From Alphaproteobacteria bacterium (GTDB lineage: Bacteria; Pseudomonadota; Alphaproteobacteria; Micropepsales; Micropepsaceae), in the NCBI GenBank assembly GCA_009693985.1, contig SHWE01000002.1:1-64000 (forward strand): 64,000 bases of DNA, read 5' to 3'. Within the stretch, counting starts at the first letter, position 1; every line of letters starts with the position of its first letter. A program made the position numbers and the translations under genes. Positions 25,988 to 35,155 of the stretch are shown here, piece after piece. Below the pieces are notes generated by a model, which searched no databases, was not told the origin of the DNA, and worked only from the letters and a program-made list of their open reading frames with translations.

Positions 25988-26362
25988 ATGGACGCGATGG
26001 CGAAGACAGTTCTGATCGTCGAAGACAATGAGCTTAACATGAAGCTCTTCCACGATCTTCTCGACGCGCATGGCTACAATATCCTGCAGACCAAGGACGG
26101 CATGGAAGCGCTCGACATCGCGCGCGAACATCATCCCGACCTCATTCTGATGGACATACAGCTTCCCGAAGTCTCCGGACTCGAAGTTACCAGATGGCTG
26201 AAGGAAGACGAAAACCTGCGATCTATCCCGGTCGTCGCGGTGACCGCCTTCGCCATGAAGGGCGACGAGGAGATCATCCGGCAGGGCGGCTGCGAGGCCT
26301 ATATCTCCAAACCGATTTCGGTCGCCAGCTTCCTTGAGACTGTGCGCCGCTTCCTCGGGTAG
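25988..26362 (+). CDS. divK: Single-domain response regulator DivK
   Basis: 124 residues forming one receiver domain. DivK controls asymmetric division by modulating the DivL-CckA-CtrA pathway. The acidic pocket is VEDNELN, the phospho-acceptor is Asp56 in [13 protein letters not shown], and the conserved Lys lies in AYISKPI. There is no output domain. pleD starts 9 bp downstream, the arrangement known from Caulobacter. The 150-bp region upstream contains TTAACC and TTAAGG half-sites but no proper CtrA box. Confidence 0.95.
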   Translation: MDAMAKTVLIVEDNELNMKLFHDLLDAHGYNILQTKDGMEALDIAREHHPDLILMDIQLPEVSGLEVTRWLKEDENLRSIPVVAVTAFAMKGDEEIIRQGGCEAYISKPISVASFLETVRRFLG

Positions 26363-26371
26363 TCGACACTC

Positions 26372-27739
<1,368 letters not shown>

Positions 27740-27752
27740 TTTTCTTCGAAAA

Positions 27753-28253
27753 TCAATTCGTCACGGGCAACGAAATCTCGTTGGTCGCGGCGACGATGCG
27801 GATCGTCTTGATGCCGGGCGGGAACGCATCCACCCGCAATTCGATATCGACATCGGGCGAGGTCGTGGCCTGTTCGCCCGTCTTGGGCGAGGTCGCGACC
27901 AGCCGATAGGTCATCACGTCTTTCCCTTCGTCATTGTCGGGTTCGGCCACCAGTCTTGCTCCCGTCCAGCCGGCGGACAGGGCCGTGCCGGTGACGCGAA
28001 TGACGAGGGCGTCGGGTGCGTCGGCAGGGCGGCTCAACATGGCGCTCGACACCGTATTCACCGGCAACTCGGTTCCGGGCGCGATGGTGGGCGCCTGCGC
28101 CGCTGCCGCGGGCGCTTGCGCCGCTTGTTCCTCGGCGGGCGCCGTCTCGGTTGCCGTTTCCGTATCGTTGCGATTGCAGCCCGCCAACGCCGAAATCACC
28201 ACGCAAGCGGCAACCATCTTCGCCAAACGCCAACGCATCGAACCAATCCTCAT
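27753..28253 (-). CDS. Predicted lipoprotein, Ala/Pro-rich N-terminal region
   Basis: 166 residues from ATG 28253 (28238 is also possible). The signal sequence ends in the lipobox ISALAGC, so the mature protein starts CNRND. An Ala/Thr/Glu-rich linker with PAPAAAAQAP follows, then a beta-rich domain of about 100 residues (ALVIRVTGTALSAGWTGARLV, DIELRVDAFPPGIKTIRIV). No family recognised. It is the largest of three tandem lipoprotein genes on this strand whose mature ends all begin CN. Confidence 0.75.
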   Translation of the reverse strand: MRIGSMRWRLAKMVAACVVISALAGCNRNDTETATETAPAEEQAAQAPAAAAQAPTIAPGTELPVNTVSSAMLSRPADAPDALVIRVTGTALSAGWTGARLVAEPDNDEGKDVMTYRLVATSPKTGEQATTSPDVDIELRVDAFPPGIKTIRIVAATNEISLPVTN

Positions 28254-28334
28254 CGAACGGTAATTGCAGCCCATAGATAGGAACGCGCTTGGGCCGGTCA
28301 ACTCACATACTGGCCACTCATTGTCGCGGGTTAC

Positions 28335-28466
28335 TTAGGGCGCCGGCGCCGCCTGCGGGCCGGGGCCGGGAACCGGCGGACTCGCCGTGTTGTCCGCATT
28401 GTTGCAGCCGAGCAGCAGCAAGCAGCCGGCGACCAGGCCAAACCATTTGTGCAATTTCGCCTTCAT
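28335..28466 (-). CDS. Very small lipoprotein, Pro-rich
   Basis: 43 residues, read directly from the reverse strand between 28253 and 28650. It has a Lys-rich start (MKAKLHKW), a hydrophobic stretch, the lipobox LLLGC and then NNADNTASPPVPGPGPQAAPAP to the stop at 28335. ATG 28472 would add Met-Arg. The clear lipoprotein signal supports a real gene despite its size. The 20-residue tail is too short for a folded domain. Confidence 0.6.
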   Translation of the reverse strand: MKAKLHKWFGLVAGCLLLLGCNNADNTASPPVPGPGPQAAPAP

Positions 28467-28582
28467 CCTCATAGCCTTCCCGGGCAGTTTCCAGCCATGA
28501 AGGAAACGGCGCATGAACTACGCCGACAAGAGAACGCGCGAAGCGGGGAAGAGAATGCAGGCCGAAGCGGATTTCTTTTGGC

Positions 28583-28623
28583 CCAAAAAACAACACCCCG
28601 ATCCGGCGATCCGGACCGGGGTG
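28583..28623 (-). terminator. Rho-independent terminator after the 54-residue lipoprotein gene
   Basis: On the reverse strand CACCCCGGTCCGG pairs with CCGGATCGGGGTG (one mismatch; 28594-28623) and is followed by TTGTTTTTT (28585-28593). It separates this small gene from the next lipoprotein gene. Confidence 0.75.
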
Positions 28624-28649
28624 CCATAACGCAAAGGCTCGCGAAAGGC

Positions 28650-28814
28650 TTACGGAGCCGGCGCGGCCGGGGGGGCTTCCGCTGGCGGGGCTTCCGGAGC
28701 GGGGGCGGGTTCAGCCGCGGGTGCTTCGGGGGCAGGGGCCGGCGCTTCATTTTGGTTGCACGCAACCAACGTGGTCGCCATTGCAAGCGCGGCAAGGATG
28801 TTAAGTGCTCTCAT
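28650..28814 (-). CDS. Small lipoprotein with Ala-Pro-Glu repeats
   Basis: 54 residues. The signal MRALNILAALAMATTLVAC carries a lipobox (LVAC) and the mature protein reads NQNE followed by APAPAPEAPA-like repeats to the end. Low-complexity Pro/Ala tails of this kind may span from the outer membrane into the periplasm; function unknown. A dedicated terminator lies 27 bp downstream. ATG 28814 is chosen because the open frame upstream has no signal sequence. Confidence 0.65.
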   Translation of the reverse strand: MRALNILAALAMATTLVACNQNEAPAPAPEAPAAEPAPAPEAPPAEAPPAAPAP

Positions 28815-28909
28815 TTTCGTTGCTCCTATGCAGGCAAAAATCGAATCCGGAATCCGATCAGGTGTTATTGAGTAATGGAGACGAAGCGCAAACTCAACGG
28901 TACAGATGG

Positions 28910-29695
28910 CTATATGGCTAATTCGCACAGAACAGGAACGTGGTCTGACGGCTTCTCCCACCCTCTGACCCGCCGTTCGATGGAGGCGCGAATCAACCGA
29001 TCAGCGGCCTGCGAAGATAGCAGAATATGATCGATTCGGATGCCGTGGTCCTTAACCCATGCGCCGGCTTGATAATCCCAGAAGGTGTAGCGATGCGGCT
29101 CGGCGTGGCAGGCACGAAAGGCGTCGGTCAGGCCGAGATTGCAGATGCGACGAAATGCAGCGCGGGTTTCGGGCTGGAATAGCGCGTCGCCCTCCCACGC
29201 TTTGGGGTTGTGACAATCGTCCGGGGATGGAATGACATTGTAGTCGCCGCAAAGGACTAGCGGCTCTTCCAAGGTTAACAGCCGTCTGATGTGACGGTTC
29301 AGCCGCTCCAGCCAGGCCAGCTTGTAGGCGAATCGATCGGTGCCCGGCGGGTTGCCGTTGGGCGCATAGATCGAGGCCACGCGCACCAGTCCGCCGTTCT
29401 CGCCCGGCACCAAAGCTTCGATGTAGCGGGCATGGTCGTCGCCGTCTCCTTCGGGCAGACCGTTAACCACATGCTCCGGCGGGCGCTTCGAAAGAATGGC
29501 GACGCCGTTGTAGCTTTTCTGTCCATGCACCAGCGCGTTGTAGCCGAGGCTCTCGAACGCCTCGGTCGGGAAGGTCTCGTCGGTGCATTTGATTTCCTGG
29601 AAGCAGGCGACGTCGGGCGCGGTCTCGGACAGCCATGTGCGCACGGTGTCGAGCCGCGCCTTCACCGAATTGACGTTCCAGGTGGCGATTTTCAC
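28910..29695 (-). CDS. xthA: Exodeoxyribonuclease III (AP endonuclease, Xth family)
   Basis: 261 residues from GTG 29695; ATG 29713 is an alternative. Enzyme of base-excision repair that cuts at abasic sites and has 3'-5' exonuclease and 3'-phosphatase activities. Motifs: KIATWNVNSVKAR, CFQEIKC (metal-binding Glu), IYAPNGNPP, LCGDYNVIP and the C-terminal GIRIDHILLS and PSDHVPV with the catalytic Asp-His. It is followed by the small lipoproteins and preceded by a palindromic repeat and erpA. Confidence 0.93.
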   Translation of the reverse strand: MKIATWNVNSVKARLDTVRTWLSETAPDVACFQEIKCTDETFPTEAFESLGYNALVHGQKSYNGVAILSKRPPEHVVNGLPEGDGDDHARYIEALVPGENGGLVRVASIYAPNGNPPGTDRFAYKLAWLERLNRHIRRLLTLEEPLVLCGDYNVIPSPDDCHNPKAWEGDALFQPETRAAFRRICNLGLTDAFRACHAEPHRYTFWDYQAGAWVKDHGIRIDHILLSSQAADRLIRASIERRVRGWEKPSDHVPVLCELAI

Positions 29696-29708
29696 GCTTG
29701 CCCCACTT

Positions 29709-29806
29709 GTCATGGCCCGACTTGATCGGGCCATTCATCCTTCGCGCCTATTGCGGCGAAATCAAAATTGCAATCGCCTGGATGGCCCGCTGTTGCGGGC
29801 CATGAC
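29709..29806. repeat. Intergenic palindromic repeat, GTCATGGCCCG type, copy 1
   Basis: The ends GTCATGGCCCG and CGGGCCATGAC are exact inverted copies, and each end forms its own small hairpin (GGCCCGACTTGATCGGGCC; GGCCCGCTGTTGCGGGCC). The same outer arms occur at 55140-55265. It fills the gap between erpA and xthA. A degenerate relative (CGGACTTGATCGGGCCC) lies at about 9089-9104. Confidence 0.8.
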
Positions 29807-29818
29807 ACGACTAAGATG

Positions 29819-30190
29819 CTAAACCGAAAAACTGGTGCCGCAGCCGCAAGAGGCCGTCGCGTTCGGATTGATCACCTTGAACGCCGCGCCGATCATCTCG
29901 TCGACGAAATCGATCTGGGCGCCCTTGAGGAAATCGAGCGACATCGGATCGATCAGAACCACCGCGCCGTCGCGGGCGATCAACAGATCGTCGGCGTTGC
30001 GCGACTCATCGAGGCAGAAATCATATTGAAAGCCCGAACAGCCGCCGCCGGTGACGGCAAGCCGCAACATGGACGGGCCGCTCTCCGCCTTGAGGATTTC
30101 GGCGATTCGCTTGGCGGCGCGCTCGGTCAGCGTCACCGGAAGCGCCTCGGAGGTTTCTGCGTTCAAGGGGCCAGTCGGTTCAACACTCAT
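29819..30190 (-). CDS. erpA: Iron-sulfur cluster insertion protein ErpA
   Basis: 123 residues, A-type carrier that passes Fe-S clusters to apoproteins. The three ligand cysteines are in GGGCSGFQY and the C-terminal SCGCGTSF. The N-terminal 20 residues are an unconserved leader. It is divergent from dgt, with 55 bp between starts, and lies in the dgt/erpA/xthA neighbourhood common in Alphaproteobacteria. Likely clients in this window are MutY and ETF-QO. Confidence 0.93.
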   Translation of the reverse strand: MSVEPTGPLNAETSEALPVTLTERAAKRIAEILKAESGPSMLRLAVTGGGCSGFQYDFCLDESRNADDLLIARDGAVVLIDPMSLDFLKGAQIDFVDEMIGAAFKVINPNATASCGCGTSFSV

Positions 30191-30245
30191 GGGGATAACC
30201 TATCATGCCAGTGGTATGTAGTCGCTTTACGCCCATGAGCAAGCC

Positions 30246-31466
30246 TTGACCGGAAAAACCCGCATTCCCCCTGGCCGCCTGCTCGGCCCCGAATTCCACG
30301 CCCCGCCGCGCGCGCTTTATGCGACGGAAGCGCAAACCAGCCGCGGGCGCTATTGGCCGGAAGAGGAGAGCCCGACCCGGAGCTGCTATCAGCGTGACCG
30401 TGACCGCATCATCCACTCCACCGCCTTTCGCCGCCTCAAGCACAAGACCCAGGTCTTCGTGGAGCATGAAGGCGATTACTACCGCACGCGGTTGACCCAT
30501 TCGCTGGAAGTCGCGCAGATCGCCCGTTCGCTCGCGCGTCTGCTCGGGCTCGACGAGGATCTGGCCGAGGCGCTGGCGCTGTCCCACGATATAGGCCATC
30601 CGCCGTTCGGCCATGCCGGGGAAGAGGCGCTCGATGCCTGCATGCAGGCGCATGGCGGCTTCGACCACAATGCCCAGGCGCTCACGCTGGTGACGCGGCT
30701 CGAACATCGCTACGCCGATTTCGACGGGCTCAACCTGACCTGGGAATGTCTCGAAGGGCTGGTGAAGCACAATGGCCCGCTGATCGGGGAGGGTGCCCCG
30801 CGCGAGTCTCTGCCCGAGGCCATCGCCAATTTCGAATGGGACTTAGAGCTGGCCACCCAGCCCGGATTGGAAGCGCAGATCGCAGCGCTCGCGGACGACA
30901 TCGCCTATGTCAATCACGACATCGACGATGGTTTGCGCGCCGGTCTCTTCGCGGCCGAGGACTTGTTCGAGGTGGCGCTTGCCGGGCCGGTGTTCCGCGC
31001 GCAGGCCGCCGCCCATCCGGGGCTGGAGCGCGGGCGTCTCAGCGGAGAGGCGGTGCGCCGGGTGACCACCCGCATGGTCAGCGACTTGGCCGCCGAAACC
31101 GAGCGCCGCCTAGGCATCGCCAAACCGCGAAGCGTCGGCAACATCCGCGCCGCGGCGGGGCCGCTCGCCGGCTTTTCGGCGCCGCTCGCGACCGAATTGG
31201 CGGAGCTCAAGGAATTTCTCTTCAAGCGCATGTATCGTCACAGCCAAGTCATGCAAAGGATTGCGAGAGCGCAGAAAGCGCTGGTCGCGCTGTTCGAAGC
31301 TTTTGCCGCCGATCCGCGTCTGCTACCTAAGGATTGGCAGGCCGCGTGCGGTGCGCCTTCCGATGGCGTCACGGCGCGGACGGTCTGCGACTACATCGCG
31401 GGGATGACCGACCGTTACGCGCTGCAGGAATATAAGCGAATTTTCCACGTGGAAATTGCGGTTTAA
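30246..31466 (+). CDS. dgt: Deoxyguanosinetriphosphate triphosphohydrolase-like protein
   Basis: 406 residues. HD-domain dNTPase that removes triphosphate from deoxynucleotides. The metal site is visible as HSLEVAQIARSLAR, H114-D115 in LALSHDIGHPPFGHAGEEAL, and DDIAYVNHDIDDGL. The N-terminal RDRDRIIHSTAFRRLKHKTQVF is the family signature of the dNTPase type 2 group. It starts at TTG 30246. argS, which commonly follows in relatives, is absent; the SPOR gene comes next. Confidence 0.93.
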   Translation: MTGKTRIPPGRLLGPEFHAPPRALYATEAQTSRGRYWPEEESPTRSCYQRDRDRIIHSTAFRRLKHKTQVFVEHEGDYYRTRLTHSLEVAQIARSLARLLGLDEDLAEALALSHDIGHPPFGHAGEEALDACMQAHGGFDHNAQALTLVTRLEHRYADFDGLNLTWECLEGLVKHNGPLIGEGAPRESLPEAIANFEWDLELATQPGLEAQIAALADDIAYVNHDIDDGLRAGLFAAEDLFEVALAGPVFRAQAAAHPGLERGRLSGEAVRRVTTRMVSDLAAETERRLGIAKPRSVGNIRAAAGPLAGFSAPLATELAELKEFLFKRMYRHSQVMQRIARAQKALVALFEAFAADPRLLPKDWQAACGAPSDGVTARTVCDYIAGMTDRYALQEYKRIFHVEIAV

Positions 31467-31552
31467 GCCCGTGAAAGACGGGATTGCGCGGGTGATTCGC
31501 GAAAGCGTGAGTGCTACAAAGAGCCATATGCGATTCGCCGGAGCTTTGATCG

Positions 31553-32479
31553 ATGAATAACCAGCGCGCCGTCTATCAACCGCTGCTCGAGAATGTGCCG
31601 GGCTACGATCTGGCGGACGATGACGAGGCCGAGGGAAAGCGCTCGCGCCTTCCCTTGCTGATCGTGATTGCTCTGATCGTGCTTGCCGCTTTCGCCGGGG
31701 TCGTTTGGCTGGCCTATAATCAGGGCGTGGCGCGCGGCCAAGCCGGCACGCAAATCGTGGTCGCCGCCCCCGATGGGCCGGTTCGCACCGAGCCGACCGA
31801 TGCAGGGGGTGTGCCGACGCCCTATCTCGGCCTCAAGGTCTATCAGGACCCGCTGCCTCCCGATGCCGAGGCGCAGAACTCTTCGCTGGCACAGAATTCC
31901 GCCTCGAGCTTCGGCCTGCCGCCGCCCATCAGCCAGCAGGCGGCCGCGACCACCGAAGCGCCGCCGGCGCGTCTGGACCCGGCGCCTGCCGCTCCTCCGG
32001 TTGCGGCACCGGCTCCGCCGCCCCCACCGGCGGCAAGTGCCGCGCCGCGTCAGCTTGCCGCTCCGCCTCCGGTGGCTGCGCCGCCGCAACCCGCCGCCGC
32101 GCCACCCGTGCCGCCGCCTGCTGTCGTTGCCGCGGCAACGCCGCCGCCGGCACCAACGCCTCCGCCACCGGCCGCAAGACCCGTAGCCCCGCCCGCTGCC
32201 GCGCCTGCTGCTACCGCAGCAGCGACCGCCGGCGCCGCCGTATTGCAGGTCGGCGCCTATGAGAGCGAACAGATCGCCAATGGCGCCTTTTCCACATTCC
32301 AATCGCGCTACGGCGCCGTCGCCGGCGGGCTGTCTCCGGACATTCAGAAAGCGGACCTTGGCGCGCGTGGCGTCTGGTATCGCCTGCGCGTCGGTCCCTT
32401 TGCCGATAGAGCCACCGCCGCCGCCACCTGCGAGCGGCTCAAAGCCGCCGGCGGCAATTGCCTTATCGCTGCGCCTTAA
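31553..32479 (+). CDS. Membrane-anchored SPOR-domain cell-division protein
   Basis: 308 residues. A cytosolic N-terminus (1-40), one membrane helix (LPLLIVIALIVLAAFAGVVW), a long Pro/Ala-rich periplasmic linker (about 130-225) and a C-terminal SPOR domain (about 228-308, VLQVGAYESEQIANGAF). SPOR domains bind glycan strands without stem peptides at the septum. The linker DNA is highly GC-biased and repetitive. It sits in the dgt-SPOR-nagZ-scpA-scpB order typical of the class. Confidence 0.9.
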   Translation: MNNQRAVYQPLLENVPGYDLADDDEAEGKRSRLPLLIVIALIVLAAFAGVVWLAYNQGVARGQAGTQIVVAAPDGPVRTEPTDAGGVPTPYLGLKVYQDPLPPDAEAQNSSLAQNSASSFGLPPPISQQAAATTEAPPARLDPAPAAPPVAAPAPPPPPAASAAPRQLAAPPPVAAPPQPAAAPPVPPPAVVAAATPPPAPTPPPPAARPVAPPAAAPAATAAATAGAAVLQVGAYESEQIANGAFSTFQSRYGAVAGGLSPDIQKADLGARGVWYRLRVGPFADRATAAATCERLKAAGGNCLIAAP

Positions 32480-32503
32480 GCGCAGTCTGTTTCTGAGGCT
32501 TGG

Positions 32504-33514
32504 ATGATTGCGAGCGCCGCCATCTATGGCTGTGAAGGACCTGAGCTTACTTTGGAAGAACGCAAATTCTTCCGGGAGACGCGTCCGTTCGGCTTCATCC
32601 TGTTCGCGCGCAATTGCGACACACCCGAACAGATACGCCGCCTCGTCCAGAGCTTGCGCGCCGACAATCCGGCCGCCCTCATCTTCATCGATCAGGAAGG
32701 GGGCCGTGTCGCCCGCCTCAAGCCGCCGCATTGGCCCGCCCGCCCGCCCGCCAAGCGCTTCGGCGACCTATATGCGGTGGACCAGGATAGAGGCCGCGAG
32801 ACCGCCTATCTTTGCGCCCGCCTGATCGCCCACGATCTGAACCAGCTCGGCATCAATGCCGATTGTGCGCCTGTGCTCGACGTGCCCGCTCCCGGCGCGC
32901 ACGACATCATCGGCGACCGCGCCTATTCGACCGACCCTGGAACAGTGATCGCCCTCGGGCGTGCGGCGATCGATGGTTTCCTCGACGGCGGCGTGCTGCC
33001 GGTGATCAAGCATATTCCGGGGCACGGCCGCGCCATGGCCGATAGCCATCTCGAGCTTCCGCGCGTCGCGACGGGCGTCGAGGAACTCAGCGGGCGCGAT
33101 TTCGTCACCTTCCGTGGCCTCAATCACGCAGCGATGGCGATGACCGCCCATGTCGTCTACGAGGCGGTGGATGCCAAGCGCCCAGCGACCTTGAGTCCGC
33201 GGGTGGTGCGCCAGATCATCCGCGGCGAGATCGGTTTCGACGGCCTCTTGATGACCGACGATCTGTCGATGGGAGCACTCACAGGTTCCTTCACCGCCCG
33301 CACCAAATCGGCGCTTCTCGCGGGCTGCGATATCGTGCTCCACTGCAATGGCCGACTCGACGAGATGAGAGAAATCGCCGGGGAGGTGCCGCCGCTTTCC
33401 GGCCACGCTTTGCGCCGGGCGGAGGCGGCATTGTCGCATTTGCGTGCGCCCGCGCCGCTCGACATTCCGAGAGCCGAGGCGCGTCTTATGGAGTTGGCTG
33501 GCCCGATCGCATGA
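32504..33514 (+). CDS. nagZ: Beta-N-acetylhexosaminidase NagZ
   Basis: 336 residues, glycoside hydrolase family 3. NagZ removes GlcNAc from anhydro-muropeptides in the cytosol during cell-wall recycling. Motifs: FIDQEGGRVARLKPP, the flexible catalytic loop KHIPGHGRAMADSH near 168-181 with the acid/base His, and LLMTDDLSMGA with the nucleophilic Asp. No signal peptide, as expected. Its ATGA overlaps scpA, and the lytic transglycosylase at 58741-60453 could supply its substrates. Confidence 0.94.
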   Translation: MIASAAIYGCEGPELTLEERKFFRETRPFGFILFARNCDTPEQIRRLVQSLRADNPAALIFIDQEGGRVARLKPPHWPARPPAKRFGDLYAVDQDRGRETAYLCARLIAHDLNQLGINADCAPVLDVPAPGAHDIIGDRAYSTDPGTVIALGRAAIDGFLDGGVLPVIKHIPGHGRAMADSHLELPRVATGVEELSGRDFVTFRGLNHAAMAMTAHVVYEAVDAKRPATLSPRVVRQIIRGEIGFDGLLMTDDLSMGALTGSFTARTKSALLAGCDIVLHCNGRLDEMREIAGEVPPLSGHALRRAEAALSHLRAPAPLDIPRAEARLMELAGPIA

Positions 33515-34326
33515 ACGAACCAGAACCCGAACTGAACGAGCCGGATTTCGACGCCGCCGCCATCGTCGCGCCCGAGCAGGCGCTCATCATCGCGCTCGAC
33601 GGCTTCGAAGGCCCGCTTGATCTTCTGCTGGCGCTGGCGCGCAATCAGAAGGTCGACATCGCGAAAATCTCCGTGCTTCAGCTGGCCGACCAATATCTCG
33701 CCTTCATCGAATTGGCCGGCGGACGCAATCTGGAGCTGGCGGCCGATTATCTGGTGATGGCGGCGTGGCTGACCTATTTCAAATCGCGCCTGGTGTTGCC
33801 GCAGATGGGCGGCGCGGCGGAGCCCGGCGCCGAAGAAATGGCCGCCGCGTTGCGCTGGCGTCTGGCGCGTTTGCAGGCGATGCGCGAAGCCGCCGTCCGG
33901 CTGATGGCGCGGAATCGGCTTTCACGCGACGTCTTCGCGCGCGGCGCGCCGGAGCCCGTCACCATCGAGCGCACGCGCAAATATGGCGACACGCTCTACG
34001 ATCTGCTGACCGCCTATTCGCAGCAGCGCGTCAAGAAGCTGGGCCATCGTATTCTTCAAATGGTGCGCGCGCCGATCTATCTCATCGAGGAAGCGCGCCA
34101 CCGTATCGAGCGGATGCTCGGCACGATCCCGAGCTGGAGCCTGATCACCCGTTTTCTGCCGCCCGAATGGAGCATGGGCGCGCGGCGACGGAGCGCGCTT
34201 GCGAGCACGTTCCTCGCCTCGCTCGAGCTCGTGCGCGACGGCAAGCTGGAAATGCGTCAAATGGCGCCGTTCGGCGAGATCTTCTTGAAAGATAGCGCGC
34301 GCGCGGCCGAGGAGAGAGTCACGTGA
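33511..34326 (+). CDS. scpA: Segregation and condensation protein A
   Basis: 271 residues. The kleisin subunit that bridges SMC heads. The conserved N-terminus is LDGFEGPLDLLLALARNQKVDIAKI and the following YLAFIELAGGRNLELAADYLVMAAWL. The C-terminal winged helix ends FLASLELVRDGKLEMRQ. It overlaps nagZ (ATGA) and scpB (GTGA), so the block is translationally coupled. The SMC partner is encoded at 47061-50516. Confidence 0.94.
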   Translation: MNEPEPELNEPDFDAAAIVAPEQALIIALDGFEGPLDLLLALARNQKVDIAKISVLQLADQYLAFIELAGGRNLELAADYLVMAAWLTYFKSRLVLPQMGGAAEPGAEEMAAALRWRLARLQAMREAAVRLMARNRLSRDVFARGAPEPVTIERTRKYGDTLYDLLTAYSQQRVKKLGHRILQMVRAPIYLIEEARHRIERMLGTIPSWSLITRFLPPEWSMGARRRSALASTFLASLELVRDGKLEMRQMAPFGEIFLKDSARAAEERVT

Positions 34327-35075
34327 ATCGCGTCATCCGCATCAGCGAGACCCGCATGGCCCAACCGATCGAAGCTATGCCTCCGGAAGAAACCCCGGAA
34401 CAGGAAGCCCCGGCGCAAGACGCCGTCACGCAAATCGGGCCCGATCCGGTGCAATTGCGCATCGTCGAAGCGCTGCTGTTCGCCGCCGCCGAGCCGCTGG
34501 CGGAGCACGCGCTCGCGACCGCGCTGCCGCAAGGGACCGATGTGCCGGCGCTGGTCGCCGAATTGCAGCGCCAATATGAGCCGCGCGGCGTCAACCTCGT
34601 GAAGGTCGGCGGCAAATGGCAGTTCCGCACGGCGGGCGATCTTTCGTTCCTCCTGCGCAAGCAGGCGGTGGAAGAACGCCGGCTGTCGCGCGCCGCCATC
34701 GAGACGCTTGCGATCATCGCCTATCACCAGCCGGTGACGCGCGCCGAGATCGAAGACATTCGCGGCGTCATGGTGTCGAAGGGCACGGTGGATGCGCTGA
34801 TGGAAGTCGGCTGGGTGCGCATTCGCGGCCGCAGGCGCACGCCGGGCCGGCCCGTCACCTATGGCACGACGGAATCCTTCCAGGTCCATTTCGGGCTGGA
34901 GAATATCGGAGACTTGCCGGGCATGGACGAGCTCCGGGCGGCGGGCTTCCTCGACGCGGTGCCGCCGGCAGGATTTACGGTGCCCAATCCGTCCGATGCT
35001 CTGGCGCCCGACGAAGACCCCTATGAGGGCGAGGACGAACCGATCGACCTTCTGGCCGAACCCGAAACGGACTAA
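34323..35075 (+). CDS. scpB: Segregation and condensation protein B
   Basis: 250 residues. ScpB dimers bind ScpA in the SMC complex. The two winged-helix domains are seen as LRIVEALLFAAAEPLAEHALA and IETLAIIAYHQPVTRAEIEDIRGV followed by VDALMEVGWVRIRGRRRTPGRPVTYGTT. A Pro/Glu/Gln-rich N-terminal leader and an acidic C-terminal tail flank the core. GTG 34323 overlaps the scpA stop. The tat genes that often follow in the class are missing here. Confidence 0.94.
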   Translation: MNRVIRISETRMAQPIEAMPPEETPEQEAPAQDAVTQIGPDPVQLRIVEALLFAAAEPLAEHALATALPQGTDVPALVAELQRQYEPRGVNLVKVGGKWQFRTAGDLSFLLRKQAVEERRLSRAAIETLAIIAYHQPVTRAEIEDIRGVMVSKGTVDALMEVGWVRIRGRRRTPGRPVTYGTTESFQVHFGLENIGDLPGMDELRAAGFLDAVPPAGFTVPNPSDALAPDEDPYEGEDEPIDLLAEPETD

Positions 35076-35155
35076 GCGGCCCGTGAGGGGGTGTATCAAT
35101 CCGGCACGGCCAAACTTGGCTTGAGATTTGAAAGGTACCGGTCGGAGGCACAACT

